Origin: Agromyces italicus DSM 16388
Lineage (GTDB): Bacteria > Actinomycetota > Actinomycetes > Actinomycetales > Microbacteriaceae
Reading direction: 5' to 3'
Length of the DNA stretch: 64,000 bases
Assembly (NCBI RefSeq): GCF_000421545.1
Contig: NZ_ATXF01000007.1
Coordinates: 62,001-126,000, forward strand
The translations under genes were made by a program, and so were the position numbers. Under the pieces are notes generated by a model. The model was not told the DNA's origin, made no database searches, and was given only the letters and a program-made list of their open reading frames with translations. Position 1 is the first letter of the stretch, and every line of letters starts with the position of its first letter. Below are positions 18,379-29,481 of this stretch, in pieces.

Positions 18379-20493
18379 GTGGCACAAGACGTGCTCACCG
18401 ACCTGAACAAGGTCCGCAACATCGGCATCATGGCGCACATCGATGCCGGCAAGACCACCACGACCGAGCGCATCCTGTTCTACACGGGCGTCAACCACAA
18501 GATCGGCGAGACCCACGACGGCGCCTCGACGACCGACTGGATGGAGCAGGAGAAGGAGCGCGGCATCACGATCACGTCTGCCGCCGTGACCTGCTTCTGG
18601 AACAAGAACCAGATCAACATCATCGACACCCCGGGCCACGTGGACTTCACGGTCGAGGTGGAGCGTTCGCTCCGCGTGCTCGACGGTGCGGTCGCCGTCT
18701 TCGACGGCAAGGAGGGCGTCGAGCCCCAGTCCGAGACCGTCTGGCGCCAGGCCGACAAGTACAACGTCCCGCGCATCTGCTTCGTCAACAAGATGGACAA
18801 GCTCGGCGCCGACTTCTACTTCACGGTCGACACGATCATCTCGCGCCTCGGCGCGAAGCCGCTCGTGCTCCAGCTCCCGATCGGTGCGGAGTCCTCCTTC
18901 GAGGGCGTCGTCGACCTGGTCGAGATGCGTGCGCTGACCTGGCGCGGTGACGCCAAGGGCGATGTGCAGATGGGCGCGAAGTACGCCGTCGAGGAGATCC
19001 CCGCGGATCTCGTCGAGAAGGCCGCCGAGTACCGCACCGCGCTGCTCGAGACCGTCGCCGAGACCGACGACGCGCTCATGGAGAAGTACTTCGGCGGCGA
19101 AGAGCTGACCGTGGCCGAGATCAAGGCCGCGATCCGCAAGCTCACCGTCAACTCCGAGATCTACCCGGTGCTCTGCGGCTCCGCGTTCAAGAACCGCGGC
19201 GTGCAGCCGATGCTCGACGCGGTCATCGACTTCCTGCCGTCGCCCCTCGACGTGCCGGCCGTCGAGGCCCGCGACCCGCGCGACGAGGAGAAGATCATCC
19301 TCCGTCACGCCGACGCGAAGGACCCCTTCGCCGCGCTCGCGTTCAAGGTCGCCGTGCACCCGTTCTTCGGTCGCCTCACCTACGTGCGCGTCTACTCGGG
19401 TCGTCTCGACTCGGGCGGGCAGGTCGTGAACTCGACCAAGGGCCGCAAGGAGCGCATCGGCAAGATCTTCCAGATGCACGCCAACAAGGAGAACCCGGTC
19501 GACTTCCTGACCGCGGGCAACATCTACGCCGTCATCGGTCTGAAGGACACCACGACCGGTGACACGCTGTGCGACCCCGACAACCAGGTCGTGCTCGAGT
19601 CGATGACCTTCCCCGACCCCGTGATCGAGGTCGCGATCGAGCCGAAGACCAAGGCCGACCAGGAGAAGCTCGGAACCGCGATCCAGAAGCTCGCCGAGGA
19701 GGACCCGACCTTCCGCACCGAGCAGAACCAGGAGACCGGTCAGACGGTCATCAAGGGCATGGGCGAGCTCCACCTCGACATCCTCGTCGACCGCATGAAG
19801 CGCGAGTTCAACGTCGAGGCCAACGTGGGCAAGCCCCAGGTGGCCTACCGCGAGACCATCAAGCGCGCGGTGGAGCGTCACGACTACACCCACAAGAAGC
19901 AGACCGGTGGTTCCGGCCAGTTCGCGAAGATCCAGTTCGCGCTCGAGCCGCTCGAGATCGAAGGCGACAAGACCTACGAGTTCGAGAACAAGGTCACCGG
20001 TGGCCGCATCCCGCGCGAGTACATCCCCTCGATCGACGCCGGCTTCCAGGACGCCATGCAGTACGGCATCCTCGCCGGCTACCCGATGGTCGGCGTCAAG
20101 GCGTCGATCCTCGACGGTGCCGCCCACGACGTCGACTCCTCGGAGATGGCGTTCAAGATCGCCGGTTCGATGGGCTTCAAGGAAGCCGCTCGCAAGGCGA
20201 ACCCCGTTCTGCTCGAACCGCTGATGAGCGTCGAGGTCCGTACTCCCGAGGAGTACATGGGCGACGTCATCGGCGACCTGAACTCGCGCCGCGGCCAGAT
20301 CCAGTCCATGGAGGACGCCGCCGGTGTGAAGGTCGTGCGTGCGCACGTCCCGCTCTCGGAGATGTTCGGCTACATCGGTGACCTGCGGTCGAAGACCTCG
20401 GGCCGTGCGGTGTACTCGATGGAGTTCGAGAGCTACGCGGAGGTCCCGAAGGCTGTCGCCGACGAGATCGTCCAGAAGAACAAGGGCGACTGA
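18379..20493 (+). CDS. fusA: Elongation factor G
   Basis: 704 residues, full length. GTPase that drives translocation on the ribosome. G1 motif [10 protein letters not shown]2 with [10 protein letters not shown]3 DTPGHVDF and G4 NKMD are all intact; domains II-V follow in order. GTG start 18379 with CGGAGGAA upstream. It lies in the normal str operon place, between rpsG and tuf. Confidence 0.98.
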   Translation: MAQDVLTDLNKVRNIGIMAHIDAGKTTTTERILFYTGVNHKIGETHDGASTTDWMEQEKERGITITSAAVTCFWNKNQINIIDTPGHVDFTVEVERSLRVLDGAVAVFDGKEGVEPQSETVWRQADKYNVPRICFVNKMDKLGADFYFTVDTIISRLGAKPLVLQLPIGAESSFEGVVDLVEMRALTWRGDAKGDVQMGAKYAVEEIPADLVEKAAEYRTALLETVAETDDALMEKYFGGEELTVAEIKAAIRKLTVNSEIYPVLCGSAFKNRGVQPMLDAVIDFLPSPLDVPAVEARDPRDEEKIILRHADAKDPFAALAFKVAVHPFFGRLTYVRVYSGRLDSGGQVVNSTKGRKERIGKIFQMHANKENPVDFLTAGNIYAVIGLKDTTTGDTLCDPDNQVVLESMTFPDPVIEVAIEPKTKADQEKLGTAIQKLAEEDPTFRTEQNQETGQTVIKGMGELHLDILVDRMKREFNVEANVGKPQVAYRETIKRAVERHDYTHKKQTGGSGQFAKIQFALEPLEIEGDKTYEFENKVTGGRIPREYIPSIDAGFQDAMQYGILAGYPMVGVKASILDGAAHDVDSSEMAFKIAGSMGFKEAARKANPVLLEPLMSVEVRTPEEYMGDVIGDLNSRRGQIQSMEDAAGVKVVRAHVPLSEMFGYIGDLRSKTSGRAVYSMEFESYAEVPKAVADEIVQKNKGD

Positions 20494-20546
20494 GTCTCCC
20501 TAGCGGGGGCTCCGGCCCTTCGCCCGCACGAACCTTCCGGTTCGCG

Positions 20547-20552
20547 TAACAT
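20547..20552 (+). promoter_or_regulatory. Possible -10 element of a tuf promoter
   Basis: TAACAT in the 136-base gap between fusA and tuf, just after a small hairpin (GAACC-TTCC-GGTTC). A separate tuf promoter is common in bacteria. No clear -35 was found at the right distance. Confidence 0.35.
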
Positions 20553-20629
20553 ATCAACACAACCCCCGTAGGCCACCGGTCGCAATCCAGCGCCCGGCGG
20601 CTCTACACGAGTCCTGAGGAGGACCCACA

Positions 20630-21820
<1,191 letters not shown>

Positions 21821-21823
21821 CGG

Positions 21824-21851
21824 TTCTCGAGTAGCGAAGCGTATCGAGATA
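21824..21851. repeat. Possible dispersed palindromic repeat after tuf
   Basis: This segment (TCTCGAGTAGCGAAGC and GTATCGAGATACG) has the look of the short palindromic elements scattered in Microbacteriaceae genomes, with TCGA cores and TAGCGAAGC. Only one copy is clear in the window, so the call rests on recalled pattern, not on a search. Confidence 0.35.
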
Positions 21852-21870
21852 CGCGATACGCGACCTGTGA

Positions 21871-21896
21871 GGGGGTCGGGCTTCGGCCCGGCCCCC
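21871..21896 (+). terminator. Terminator of the str operon
   Basis: GGGGGTCGGGC (21871-21881), loop TTCG, GCCCGGCCCCC (21886-21896): an 11-bp stem with one wobble pair and a stable UUCG tetraloop, 50 bases after tuf. Confidence 0.8.
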
Positions 21897-21976
21897 TTCG
21901 TCGTACCCGGGCCTCGTCGGTTCGCCGCGCTCGAATCGCTTGGGCGAATCATCCCATTCGCCGTATGGTTGAGCCG

Positions 21977-23191
21977 ATGGTCGATTCACCCTCGCCATTC
22001 GCTCGATCCACGGTTCGCCCCGAGATTCAGGCTCTTCGGGCCGTCGCCGTTGGCGCGGTCGTGCTCCATCACGGCTGGCCGGCCGTGGCGCCTGCGGGGT
22101 ACATGGGCGTCGATGTGTTCTTCGTCGTCTCGGGGTTCCTCATCACGGGCCTGCTCATGCGCGAGATCGAACGGACGGGGCGACTCTCGCTGCGCGACTT
22201 CTACCTTCGCAGGGCACGGAGGATCCTGCCGGCGGCGATCGCGACGCTCGCGACCGTCTCGCTGCTCACCCTGCTGCTCGTTCCGCAACGCGAATGGCGC
22301 CCCTGGTTCCGCGAGATCGTCGCCTCCACGCTCTACTACGAGAACTGGCAACTCGCCGTCGACTCCCAGATCCCGAGGCGCGCCGATCTCGAGTCGACGC
22401 CCGTGCAGCATTTCTGGTCGTTGTCGGTCGAGGAGCAGTTCTACCTGTTCTGGCCGCTGCTGATGATCGTGGCCCTCTGGATCGCGGTCCGGCGGGGCGC
22501 GGCATCCTCAACCGTGGTGCTCGTGATGCTCGGCGTGATCACCATCGCCTCGTTCGCGCACTCGGTGATCCTGACCGCGCAGGACCCGAACCTCGCGTAC
22601 TTCTCGACGTTCGCCCGCACGTGGGAGTTCGGCGTCGGCGGCATCCTCGCGATCGTGAGTCGCGCGCCCCTCGCTGGCCGGGAGGGACTGCGCTCGGTCG
22701 TCTCGTGGACCGGCCTCGCGCTCATCGCGGTGCCGATCGTCGCCTTCCGTTCGCCAGAGGTGTTTCCGGGCGTCGTCGTGCTGATCCCCGTGGTCGGGAC
22801 GCTCGCGGTCATCTGGGCGGGGATGCCCGCGCGCGTCTGGTCGCCGGCGAGCGTCGCGCGGCTGCGCGCGGTGCAGTGGACCGGCGACGTCTCGTACTCG
22901 CTGTACCTCTGGCACTGGCCGATCTTCATGTTCACCCCGTACCTGACGGGGATGCCGAGCCCGCCGTGGCTGATGGTGATCCTCGTCGGGGTGTCGCTCC
23001 TCGTCGCCGGGTTGTCGAAGCGATGGATCGAGGATCCGTTCCGGCAGGGACGCCGAGGACTCGGACGGCGCCCCGTCTTCCTGCTCAGCGGCCTCGCCGG
23101 GCTGATCGCACTCATCGTGGGCGCGGGGGTCGTCGCCCCCAGCGTCGCCGGCGAGCGGGCGGTCGCGTGCGAGCGACCCGCCGCAGAGTGA
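21977..23191 (+). CDS. Acyltransferase 3 family membrane protein (OafA-like)
   Basis: 404 residues from ATG 21977. Integral membrane O-acyltransferase, expected to move acetyl or other acyl groups onto surface sugars. Signature parts: LRAVAVGAVVLHH with the catalytic His, GYMGVDVFFVVSGFLITGLL, the YLRRARRILPA region and EEQFYLFWPL, followed by about ten membrane spans. Many relatives carry a C-terminal extracytoplasmic SGNH hydrolase of about 250-300 residues; here the protein stops 30 residues after the last span, so the SGNH part is absent or lost. TATGGT (21964-21969) ends 7 bases before ATG 21977, suggesting a leaderless start; ATG 21965 overlaps that hexamer. It sits between tuf and the S10 operon. 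Confidence 0.85.
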   Translation: MVDSPSPFARSTVRPEIQALRAVAVGAVVLHHGWPAVAPAGYMGVDVFFVVSGFLITGLLMREIERTGRLSLRDFYLRRARRILPAAIATLATVSLLTLLLVPQREWRPWFREIVASTLYYENWQLAVDSQIPRRADLESTPVQHFWSLSVEEQFYLFWPLLMIVALWIAVRRGAASSTVVLVMLGVITIASFAHSVILTAQDPNLAYFSTFARTWEFGVGGILAIVSRAPLAGREGLRSVVSWTGLALIAVPIVAFRSPEVFPGVVVLIPVVGTLAVIWAGMPARVWSPASVARLRAVQWTGDVSYSLYLWHWPIFMFTPYLTGMPSPPWLMVILVGVSLLVAGLSKRWIEDPFRQGRRGLGRRPVFLLSGLAGLIALIVGAGVVAPSVAGERAVACERPAAE

Positions 23192-23203
23192 TCGACTGCG
23201 TGA

Positions 23204-23659
23204 CTAGGCCGGCGAACCGTCGATGGTGGTCTCGAGGTCGATGCTGTCCTCGACGCTGCGCGCCACGGTGCATCCCCGTTCGATCGCCCGCGCCATGATC
23301 TCGATGAGCTTGGTGCGATCGGATGCCTCGAGCCCGCCGAGATCGACCAGCAGCTCCTCATCGACCCTGGTGTACCGATTCGTCTCGGGGTCGCTCAGTC
23401 CGTGCGCCCAGATGGTGATCGCATAGTCGTCGCCGAGACGGCGGGCGGCCACCCGGTCGGTGCTGAGTCCGGCGCAGCCGATGAGCGCGAGCTTCAGCAG
23501 TTCACCGGGCGAGAAGTGCTCACCCTCGAGTTCGTCGCCGCCGATGCGCACCGTCGCGCCGCGTTCGTTCAGGCCCTCGTAGCTGCGGGGACCGATGCGC
23601 GTGACCGAGACGCTGCCCGGGGCGATCCGATCGCTGACCTGATGCGTGTGCTCGCTCAT
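23204..23659 (-). CDS. OsmC/Ohr-family peroxide-detoxifying protein
   Basis: 151 residues. OsmC and Ohr proteins reduce organic hydroperoxides through two cysteines. Both are here: one in LIGCAGLSTDR and one in IERGCTVARSVEDS, the positions typical of the fold. ATG 23659 on the minus strand follows CTGGAGGCGCA, a strong ribosome binding site; longer frames upstream lack this. It points toward the acyltransferase gene end, so the two are convergent with a 12-base gap. Whether it is the OsmC or the Ohr/YhfA subgroup cannot be told. Confidence 0.8.
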   Translation of the reverse strand: MSEHTHQVSDRIAPGSVSVTRIGPRSYEGLNERGATVRIGGDELEGEHFSPGELLKLALIGCAGLSTDRVAARRLGDDYAITIWAHGLSDPETNRYTRVDEELLVDLGGLEASDRTKLIEIMARAIERGCTVARSVEDSIDLETTIDGSPA

Positions 23660-23770
23660 TGCGCCTCCAGACGGGGTCGTGGACTCTCCCTCCATCATGC
23701 GCCATCGCGCCGAGCGGGGCCGGCTTCCTGCGACGTCGCTGTGAGGACGGGCGGGTGCGACACGCCCGGG

Positions 23771-23799
23771 TTGCACGGACGCCAGGACTGTGGCAAACT
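23771..23799 (+). promoter_or_regulatory. Promoter of the S10 operon
   Basis: TTGCAC (23771-23776), 17 bases, CAAACT (23794-23799), preceded by TGTGG as an extended -10. It lies about 345 bases before rpsJ, which leaves a long leader. Confidence 0.55.
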
Positions 23800-23969
23800 C
23801 GTTGAGTTCAACATTTCGAACGTGTGCCCTCGTGCGCGCGTTCGAATCACTGTCAGGCAGTGCATAACCACTCGAGGCGAAGCCCCGGGGTCAGGTTAGG
23901 CGGCAGGCAGCAGAACACACAACCGACAACCACCTGGCTTGGGCCTTTCCATGCTGCGCGCGCGCCGGT

Positions 23970-24047
23970 TGGGGCTCGAAGGTCGAGCGTGTCGAGGGCA
24001 CCGCCCCGGGTCATCCGGGCGGGTGGCTTCGACAGGCTCGATCACCG
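23970..24047 (+). repeat. Imperfect inverted repeat in the rpsJ leader
   Basis: The left arm around 23979-24007 (GGTCGAGCGTGTCGAGG, GCACCGCCC) and the right arm around 24018-24047 (GGGCGGGTGGC, TTCGACAGGCTCGAT) are roughly complementary (about three quarters of positions), with CCCGG/CCGGG at the centre. The arms resemble dispersed elements of this bacterial family. The rest of 23800-24146 contains no gene. Confidence 0.5.
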
Positions 24048-24146
24048 GCCTTTGACAGAAGAACAGTGGTGCTTCACACGGAGTAGCTACGCGGCGTCCG
24101 ATGCCCTCGGAAGGGGTAAGACGCCTTGACAGAGAGAGAGTCAGCA

Positions 24147-24455
24147 ATGGCGGGACAGAAGATCCGCATTCGACTGAAGTCGTATGACCACGAGGTCATC
24201 GACACCTCGGCGCGCAAGATCGTCGACACGGTGACCCGCGCGGGTGCCACGGTCGTCGGCCCCGTGCCGCTTCCGACGGAGAAGAACGTGGTGTGCGTCA
24301 TCCGCTCGCCCCACAAGTACAAGGACAGCCGCGAGCACTTCGAGATGCGCACCCACAAGCGTCTCATCGACATCGTGGACCCGACGCCCAAGGCCGTCGA
24401 CTCGCTGATGCGTCTCGACCTGCCCGCCGACGTCAACATCGAGATCAAGCTCTGA
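24147..24455 (+). CDS. rpsJ: 30S ribosomal protein S10 (uS10)
   Basis: 102 residues. Part of the 30S head and of the NusE antitermination partner. [19 protein letters not shown] opening is diagnostic. ATG 24147 follows GAGAGAGAG. First gene of the S10 operon, with a long leader before it. Confidence 0.98.
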   Translation: MAGQKIRIRLKSYDHEVIDTSARKIVDTVTRAGATVVGPVPLPTEKNVVCVIRSPHKYKDSREHFEMRTHKRLIDIVDPTPKAVDSLMRLDLPADVNIEIKL

Positions 24456-24463
24456 GGTAACAG

Positions 24464-25120
24464 ATGTCTTCCGCTACCAAGAACGTGAAGGGTCTGCTCG
24501 GCACCAAGCTCGGCATGACCCAGGTCTGGGATGAGAACAACAAGCTCGTTCCCGTGACCGTCATCGAGATCGCCCCGAATGTGGTCACGCAGCTCCGCAC
24601 CGTCGAGAAGGACGGCTACGAGGCCGTGCAGATCGCCGCCGGCGCCATCGACCCGCGCAAGGTCAACCAGCCCGCCGCCGGCCACTTCCAGGCCGCAGGC
24701 GTGACTCCCCGCCGCCACGTGACCGAGGTCCGCACCGCGGACGCCGCGTCGTACGCGCTCGGCCAGGAGCTCGCGGTCGAGGGCGCCTTCGAGGCCGGCC
24801 AGCTCGTCGACGTCGTCGGCACGAGCAAGGGCAAGGGCTTCGCCGGCGTCATGAAGCGCCACAACTTCAAGGGCGTCTCGGCCTCGCACGGTTCGCACCG
24901 CAACCACCGCAAGCCCGGTTCGATCGGTGCTTCGTCGACGCCCAGCCGTGTCTTCAAGGGCATGCGCATGGCCGGCCGCATGGGTGGCGAGCGCGTGACC
25001 GTGCTGAACCTCCGCGTGCACGCCGTCGACGCCGAGAAGGGCCTGCTGCTCGTCAAGGGCGCGGTTCCCGGTGCTCGCGGCCGCCTCGTTTTCGTCCGCA
25101 ACGCAGTGAAGGGGGCGTAG
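24464..25120 (+). CDS. rplC: 50S ribosomal protein L3 (uL3)
   Basis: 218 residues. Early 50S assembly protein near the peptidyl transferase centre. [14 protein letters not shown] and the GxRMAGRMG block with the basic loop ([15 protein letters not shown]) are present. It follows rpsJ after 8 bases with GAGGTAAC as ribosome binding site and leads directly into rplD. Confidence 0.98.
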   Translation: MSSATKNVKGLLGTKLGMTQVWDENNKLVPVTVIEIAPNVVTQLRTVEKDGYEAVQIAAGAIDPRKVNQPAAGHFQAAGVTPRRHVTEVRTADAASYALGQELAVEGAFEAGQLVDVVGTSKGKGFAGVMKRHNFKGVSASHGSHRNHRKPGSIGASSTPSRVFKGMRMAGRMGGERVTVLNLRVHAVDAEKGLLLVKGAVPGARGRLVFVRNAVKGA

Positions 25121-25123
25121 TCC

Positions 25124-25783
25124 ATGGCTACCGCCAACACCATCGACGTGCTCGACGCGACCGGCAAGAAGTCCGGCTCGTTCGAGCTGCCCGCCGAGCT
25201 CTTCGACGTGCAGACCAACGTCCCGCTCATCCACCAGGTCGTCGTCGCGCAGCTCGCTGCGGCACGCCAGGGCACGCACAAGACCAAGACCCGCGGCGAG
25301 GTCTCGGGCGCCGGTCGCAAGCCGTTCAAGCAGAAGGGCACCGGCCGCGCTCGTCAGGGCTCGATCCGCGCCCCGCAGATGACCGGCGGTGGCGTCGTGC
25401 ACGGCCCGCAGCCGCGCGACTACTCGCAGCGGACCCCGAAGAAGATGATCGCCGCGGCCCTCCTCGGCGCGCTCTCCGACCGCGCACGCGGCGGCCGCAT
25501 CCACGCGGTCTCGGGCTTCGTCGCCGGTGACGCCCCTCGCACGAAGGACGCCCTGGCGCTCCTCGACGGCATCGCCCCGGCCAAGCACTTCCTGATCGTG
25601 CTCGCGCGCGACGAGGCGCTCGCCGAGCGCGCCGTCCGCAACATCCCGACCGTGCACGTGCTGCCGGTCGACCAGCTCAACGCCTACGACGTGCTCGTCG
25701 CCGACGACATCGTCTTCAGCGCCGCCGCGCTCGAGGCCTTCGTGGCCGCGAAGTCGGCGAAGAAGGAAGAGGTCTCCGCATGA
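25124..25783 (+). CDS. rplD: 50S ribosomal protein L4 (uL4)
   Basis: 219 residues. It lines the exit tunnel; in E. coli it also represses the S10 operon. The tunnel loop motif [20 protein letters not shown]-type block is intact. Its stop overlaps the rplW start (ATGA). If L4 autoregulation exists here, the long rpsJ leader would be the target. Confidence 0.98.
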   Translation: MATANTIDVLDATGKKSGSFELPAELFDVQTNVPLIHQVVVAQLAAARQGTHKTKTRGEVSGAGRKPFKQKGTGRARQGSIRAPQMTGGGVVHGPQPRDYSQRTPKKMIAAALLGALSDRARGGRIHAVSGFVAGDAPRTKDALALLDGIAPAKHFLIVLARDEALAERAVRNIPTVHVLPVDQLNAYDVLVADDIVFSAAALEAFVAAKSAKKEEVSA

Positions 25784-26082
25784 GCGCCGCACACAACAAG
25801 GACCCGCGCGACATCATCATCGCGCCGGTCGTCTCGGAGAAGAGCTACGGCCTGATCGACGAGGGCAAGTACACGTTCACCGTGGACCCCCGCTCGAACA
25901 AGACCGAGATCAAGCTCGCCATCGAGAAGATCTTCAACGTCCAGGTGGCGTCGATCAACACCCTGAACCGCCAGGGCAAGACCCGCCGCACCCGGTTCGG
26001 CATGGGCAAGCGCAAGGACACGAAGCGCGCGATCGTCACCCTCAAGTCCGGCTCGATCGACATCTTCACGGCTGTCGGCTAG
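25780..26082 (+). CDS. rplW: 50S ribosomal protein L23 (uL23)
   Basis: 100 residues. It sits at the tunnel exit, where trigger factor and SRP dock. [20 protein letters not shown] opening and RKTRFG-type loop ([17 protein letters not shown]) fit. Translationally coupled to rplD by a 4-base overlap. Confidence 0.97.
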   Translation: MSAAHNKDPRDIIIAPVVSEKSYGLIDEGKYTFTVDPRSNKTEIKLAIEKIFNVQVASINTLNRQGKTRRTRFGMGKRKDTKRAIVTLKSGSIDIFTAVG

Positions 26083-26098
26083 GGAGCAGAGGTAGAAA

Positions 26099-26938
26099 AT
26101 GGCTATTCGTAAGTACAAGCCCACGACCCCGGGTCGTCGCGGTTCGTCGGTCGCCGACTTCGCGGAGATCACGCGTTCGACTCCTGAGAAGTCGCTGCTC
26201 CGCCCCCTGTCGAAGACCGGTGGTCGCAACAACCAGGGCCGCATCACGACCCGTCACATCGGTGGTGGCCACAAGCGCCAGTACCGCGTGATCGACTTCC
26301 GTCGCAACGACAAGGACGGCGTCAACGCCAAGGTCGCTCACATCGAGTACGACCCCAACCGCACCGCGCGTATCGCGCTGCTGCACTTCGTCGACGGCAC
26401 CAAGCGGTACATCCTGGCTCCGAACAAGCTCTCGCAGGGCGACATCGTCGAGTCGGGCCCCGGCGCCGACATCAAGCCGGGCAACAACCTGCCGCTGAAG
26501 AACATCCCCACCGGTACCGTCGTGCACGCCATCGAGCTGCGCCCCGGTGGCGGTGCCAAGATGGCTCGCTCGGCCGGCGCCTCGGTGCGTCTCGTCGCCA
26601 AGGACGGCCCCTACGCGCAGCTCCGTCTGCCCTCGGGTGAGATCCGCAACGTCGACGCGCGCTGCCGCGCGACCGTCGGCGAGGTCGGCAACGCCGAGCA
26701 GTCGAACATCAACTGGGGCAAGGCCGGCCGCAAGCGCTGGAAGGGCGTCCGCCCGACCGTCCGCGGTGTCGCGATGAACCCGATCGACCACCCGCACGGT
26801 GGTGGTGAGGGCAAGACCTCCGGTGGTCGCCACCCGGTCAGCCCCTGGGGCAAGGCCGAGGGCCGCACTCGTCGCCCCAACAAGGAAAGCGACAAGCTCA
26901 TCGTCCGTCGTCGCACCGTCGGCAAGAAGCGCAAGTAG
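26099..26938 (+). CDS. rplB: 50S ribosomal protein L2 (uL2)
   Basis: 279 residues. Needed for subunit joining and the peptidyl transferase centre. [21 protein letters not shown]-type region, and the C-terminal [16 protein letters not shown] motif with the conserved His, are present. It follows rplW after 16 bases and precedes rpsS. Confidence 0.98.
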   Translation: MAIRKYKPTTPGRRGSSVADFAEITRSTPEKSLLRPLSKTGGRNNQGRITTRHIGGGHKRQYRVIDFRRNDKDGVNAKVAHIEYDPNRTARIALLHFVDGTKRYILAPNKLSQGDIVESGPGADIKPGNNLPLKNIPTGTVVHAIELRPGGGAKMARSAGASVRLVAKDGPYAQLRLPSGEIRNVDARCRATVGEVGNAEQSNINWGKAGRKRWKGVRPTVRGVAMNPIDHPHGGGEGKTSGGRHPVSPWGKAEGRTRRPNKESDKLIVRRRTVGKKRK

Positions 26939-26950
26939 GAGTAAGAGAAG

Positions 26951-27232
26951 ATGCCTCGCAGTCTCAAGAAGGGCCCCTTCGTCGACGAGCACCTGCTTCG
27001 CAAGGTCGTCGTCCAGAACGAAGCCGGTTCGAAGAACGTCATCAAGACGTGGTCGCGCCGCTCGATGATCATCCCGGCCATGCTCGGGCACACGATCGCC
27101 GTGCACGACGGCCGCAAGCACATCCCGGTGTTCGTCACCGAGACCATGGTGGGTCACAAGCTCGGCGAGTTCGCCCCCACCCGCACCTTCCGTGGTCACG
27201 TGAAGGACGACAAGAAGGGCCGCCGCCGCTGA
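26951..27232 (+). CDS. rpsS: 30S ribosomal protein S19 (uS19)
   Basis: 93 residues. Head protein that pairs with S13. [18 protein letters not shown] and the [16 protein letters not shown] stretch are typical. AAGAGAAG stands before the ATG. Normal S10-operon place between rplB and rplV. Confidence 0.98.
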   Translation: MPRSLKKGPFVDEHLLRKVVVQNEAGSKNVIKTWSRRSMIIPAMLGHTIAVHDGRKHIPVFVTETMVGHKLGEFAPTRTFRGHVKDDKKGRRR

Positions 27233-27257
27233 CGCGGTGGCGTGAAGGAGGAAAGAA

Positions 27258-27623
27258 ATGGTGGAGTCGATTGCACGCGTGCGTCACATCCGCGTGACCC
27301 CCATGAAGGCCCGTCGTGTCGTCAACATGATCCGCGGCAAGCAGGCTCAGGAGGCCCTGGCCATCCTGAAGTTCGCCCCCCAGGGTGCGAGCGAGCCCGT
27401 GTACAAGCTCGTCGCCTCGGCCATCGCGAACGCTCGCGTCAAGGCCGATGCAACGAACACCTATCTGGACGAGCAGGACCTCTACATCAGCCGCGCATTC
27501 GTCGATGAGGGCACCACCCTCAAGCGTTTCCAGCCGCGCGCGCAGGGTCGTGCCTTCCGCATCAACAAGCGAACGAGCCACATCACCGTCGTGCTCGCCA
27601 CGCCCGAGGAGGGTACGAAGTAA
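27258..27623 (+). CDS. rplV: 50S ribosomal protein L22 (uL22)
   Basis: 121 residues. Its hairpin lines the exit tunnel opposite L4. [20 protein letters not shown] and the [20 protein letters not shown] end are typical. GAAGGAGGAAAG before the ATG is the strongest ribosome binding site of the operon. Stop overlaps rpsC start by one base. Confidence 0.98.
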   Translation: MVESIARVRHIRVTPMKARRVVNMIRGKQAQEALAILKFAPQGASEPVYKLVASAIANARVKADATNTYLDEQDLYISRAFVDEGTTLKRFQPRAQGRAFRINKRTSHITVVLATPEEGTK

Positions 27624-28375
27624 TGGGTCAGAAGGTCAACCCGTACGGCTTCCGTCTCGGCATCACCACCGACCACGTGTCGCGGTGGTTCTCCGACTCG
27701 ACGAAGCCCGGACAGCGCTATGCCGACTACCTCGCCGAGGATGTCAAGATCCGTCGTCTGCTGCAGACGTCGCTCGACCGCGCGGGGGTCTCGCGCATCG
27801 AGATCGAGCGCACCCGCGACCGCGTCCGCGTGGACATCCACACGGCGCGTCCCGGCATCGTGATCGGCCGCCGCGGCGCCGAGGCCGAGCGCATCCGCGC
27901 CGATCTCGAGAAGCTCACCGCCAAGCAGATCCAGCTCAACATCCTCGAGGTGAAGAACCCCGAGGCCGACGCCCAGCTCGTCGCGCAGGGCATCGCCGAG
28001 CAGCTCTCCGCTCGTGTGGCGTTCCGCCGCGCGATGCGCAAGGGCCTGCAGGGCGCGCAGCGCGCCGGCGCCAAGGGCGTCCGCATCCAGGTGTCGGGCC
28101 GTCTCGGCGGCGCCGAGATGAGCCGCTCGGAGTTCTACCGCGAAGGCCGTGTGCCCCTGCACACGCTCCGCGCGAACATCGACTACGGCTTCTACGAGGC
28201 CAAGACCACCTTCGGCCGCATCGGCGTGAAGGTCTGGATCTACAAGGGCGACATCACCAACAAGGAACTCGCGCGCGAGCAGGCGGCTCAGAAGCCGTCC
28301 CGCGACCGCAACGACCGTCCCCGCCGCGACCGCGCCCCGAAGGCCGAGCCGGCGACCGCAGGAGTTGAGGCATAA
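27623..28375 (+). CDS. rpsC: 30S ribosomal protein S3 (uS3)
   Basis: 250 residues. mRNA entry-site protein with a KH domain ([19 protein letters not shown]). [15 protein letters not shown] opening is diagnostic. The C-terminal 35 residues are a charged, Arg/Pro/Ala-rich tail, longer than in E. coli and usual for actinobacteria. Coupled to rplV (TAATG). Confidence 0.98.
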   Translation: MGQKVNPYGFRLGITTDHVSRWFSDSTKPGQRYADYLAEDVKIRRLLQTSLDRAGVSRIEIERTRDRVRVDIHTARPGIVIGRRGAEAERIRADLEKLTAKQIQLNILEVKNPEADAQLVAQGIAEQLSARVAFRRAMRKGLQGAQRAGAKGVRIQVSGRLGGAEMSRSEFYREGRVPLHTLRANIDYGFYEAKTTFGRIGVKVWIYKGDITNKELAREQAAQKPSRDRNDRPRRDRAPKAEPATAGVEA

Positions 28376-28377
28376 CC

Positions 28378-28797
28378 ATGTTGATTCCCCGTCGAGTCAA
28401 GTACCGCAAGCAGCACCACCCCGGCCGCTCGGGCCAGGCCACCGGCGGCACCAAGGTGTCGTTCGGCGAGTACGGCATCCAGGCGCTCACGCCCGCTTAC
28501 GTGACCAACCGTCAGATCGAGTCCGCTCGTATCGCGATGACGCGTCACATCAAGCGTGGCGGCAAGGTGTGGATCAACATCTACCCCGACCGTCCGCTCA
28601 CGAAGAAGCCGGCCGAGACCCGCATGGGTTCCGGTAAGGGTTCGCCCGAGTGGTGGGTCGCCAACGTCAAGCCGGGTCGCGTCCTCTTCGAGGTCTCGGG
28701 CGTCTCCGAGGAGCTCGCCCGTGAAGCCATGACCCGTGCCATCCACAAGCTGCCCCTCAAGGCACGCATCATCAAGCGCGAGGAGGGCGACGCATAA
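28378..28797 (+). CDS. rplP: 50S ribosomal protein L16 (uL16)
   Basis: 139 residues. Sits near the A site and 5S r[22 protein letters not shown] opening and the [19 protein letters not shown] block are diagnostic. Two bases after rpsC, one base overlap with rpmC. Confidence 0.98.
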   Translation: MLIPRRVKYRKQHHPGRSGQATGGTKVSFGEYGIQALTPAYVTNRQIESARIAMTRHIKRGGKVWINIYPDRPLTKKPAETRMGSGKGSPEWWVANVKPGRVLFEVSGVSEELAREAMTRAIHKLPLKARIIKREEGDA

Positions 28798-29126
28798 TGG
28801 CCGTCGGCACCAAGGAGCTCAGCCCCGCAGAGCTCGACACCTTTGAAGACGAGCGACTCGTCGACGAGCTGAAGAAGGCCAAGGAGGAGCTGTTCAACCT
28901 GCGCTTCCAGTCGGCCACCGGCCAGCTCGAGAGCCACGGCCGGGTCAAGGCCGTCAAGCGCGACATCGCCCGCATCTACACGGTCATCCGTGAGCGCGAG
29001 CTCGGCATCCGTGCCACGCCCGCGCCGGTCGAGGCGGCCCCCGCCAAGGCCGAGAAGAAGACGAAGAAGGCCAAGGCCGAGGCATCCGCTGATGCAGCTG
29101 CCGAGGCAGAGACGAAGGAGGCCTGA
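28797..29126 (+). CDS. rpmC: 50S ribosomal protein L29 (uL29) with Ala/Lys-rich tail
   Basis: 109 residues; the family core is about 65. The core (about 8-72, [20 protein letters not shown] and [20 protein letters not shown]) is normal. About 35 residues of low-complexity Ala, Lys and Glu follow ([20 protein letters not shown]). Such tails recur on other r-proteins here (L15, L17). Coupled to rplP by TAATG. Confidence 0.95.
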   Translation: MAVGTKELSPAELDTFEDERLVDELKKAKEELFNLRFQSATGQLESHGRVKAVKRDIARIYTVIRERELGIRATPAPVEAAPAKAEKKTKKAKAEASADAAAEAETKEA

Positions 29127-29128
29127 TC

Positions 29129-29449
29129 ATGGCTGAGACCAAGAAGGCTGCGAAGCCCGCGGTCGAAACCGCGACCGACCTCGCGGAGTCCAACGAGGTT
29201 CGCGGTTACCGCAAGGTCCGTCGCGGCTACGTCGTCAGCGACAAGATGGAGAAGACCATCGTCGTCGAGGTCGAGGACCGCGTGAAGCACCCGCTGTACG
29301 GCAAGGTCATCCGCCGTACCTCGAAGGTCAAGGCGCACGACGAGCAGAACACCGCCGGCATCGGCGACCTCGTCGTGATCAGCGAGACCCGCCCCCTTTC
29401 CGCCACGAAGCGCTGGCGTCTCGTCGAGATCGTCGAGAAGGCCAAGTAA
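29129..29449 (+). CDS. rpsQ: 30S ribosomal protein S17 (uS17)
   Basis: 106 residues. Primary 16S rRNA binder. The core from about residue 28 ([20 protein letters not shown]) is normal; the N-terminal 25 residues are an Ala/Lys/Glu extension. ATG 29129 follows AGGAGG-like bases within the rpmC end. Precedes rplN after 32 bases. Confidence 0.97.
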   Translation: MAETKKAAKPAVETATDLAESNEVRGYRKVRRGYVVSDKMEKTIVVEVEDRVKHPLYGKVIRRTSKVKAHDEQNTAGIGDLVVISETRPLSATKRWRLVEIVEKAK

Positions 29450-29481
29450 GCCTCGGGCTTGCTTGAAAGAAGGAGTTCGAA

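Noticed and set aside
18283-20346. 687-codon minus-strand frame opposite fusA
   Set aside because: Antisense of a highly codon-biased elongation factor gene gives long Leu/Val/Asp-rich frames without meaning.
21821-21860. tRNA or small RNA gene after tuf
   Set aside because: Only a short palindrome is present; no cloverleaf can be drawn. A dispersed repeat fits better.
22508-22915. 135-codon minus-strand frame inside the acyltransferase
   Set aside because: Shadow frame with Arg/Asp/His-rich translation, inside a membrane protein gene with clear family motifs.
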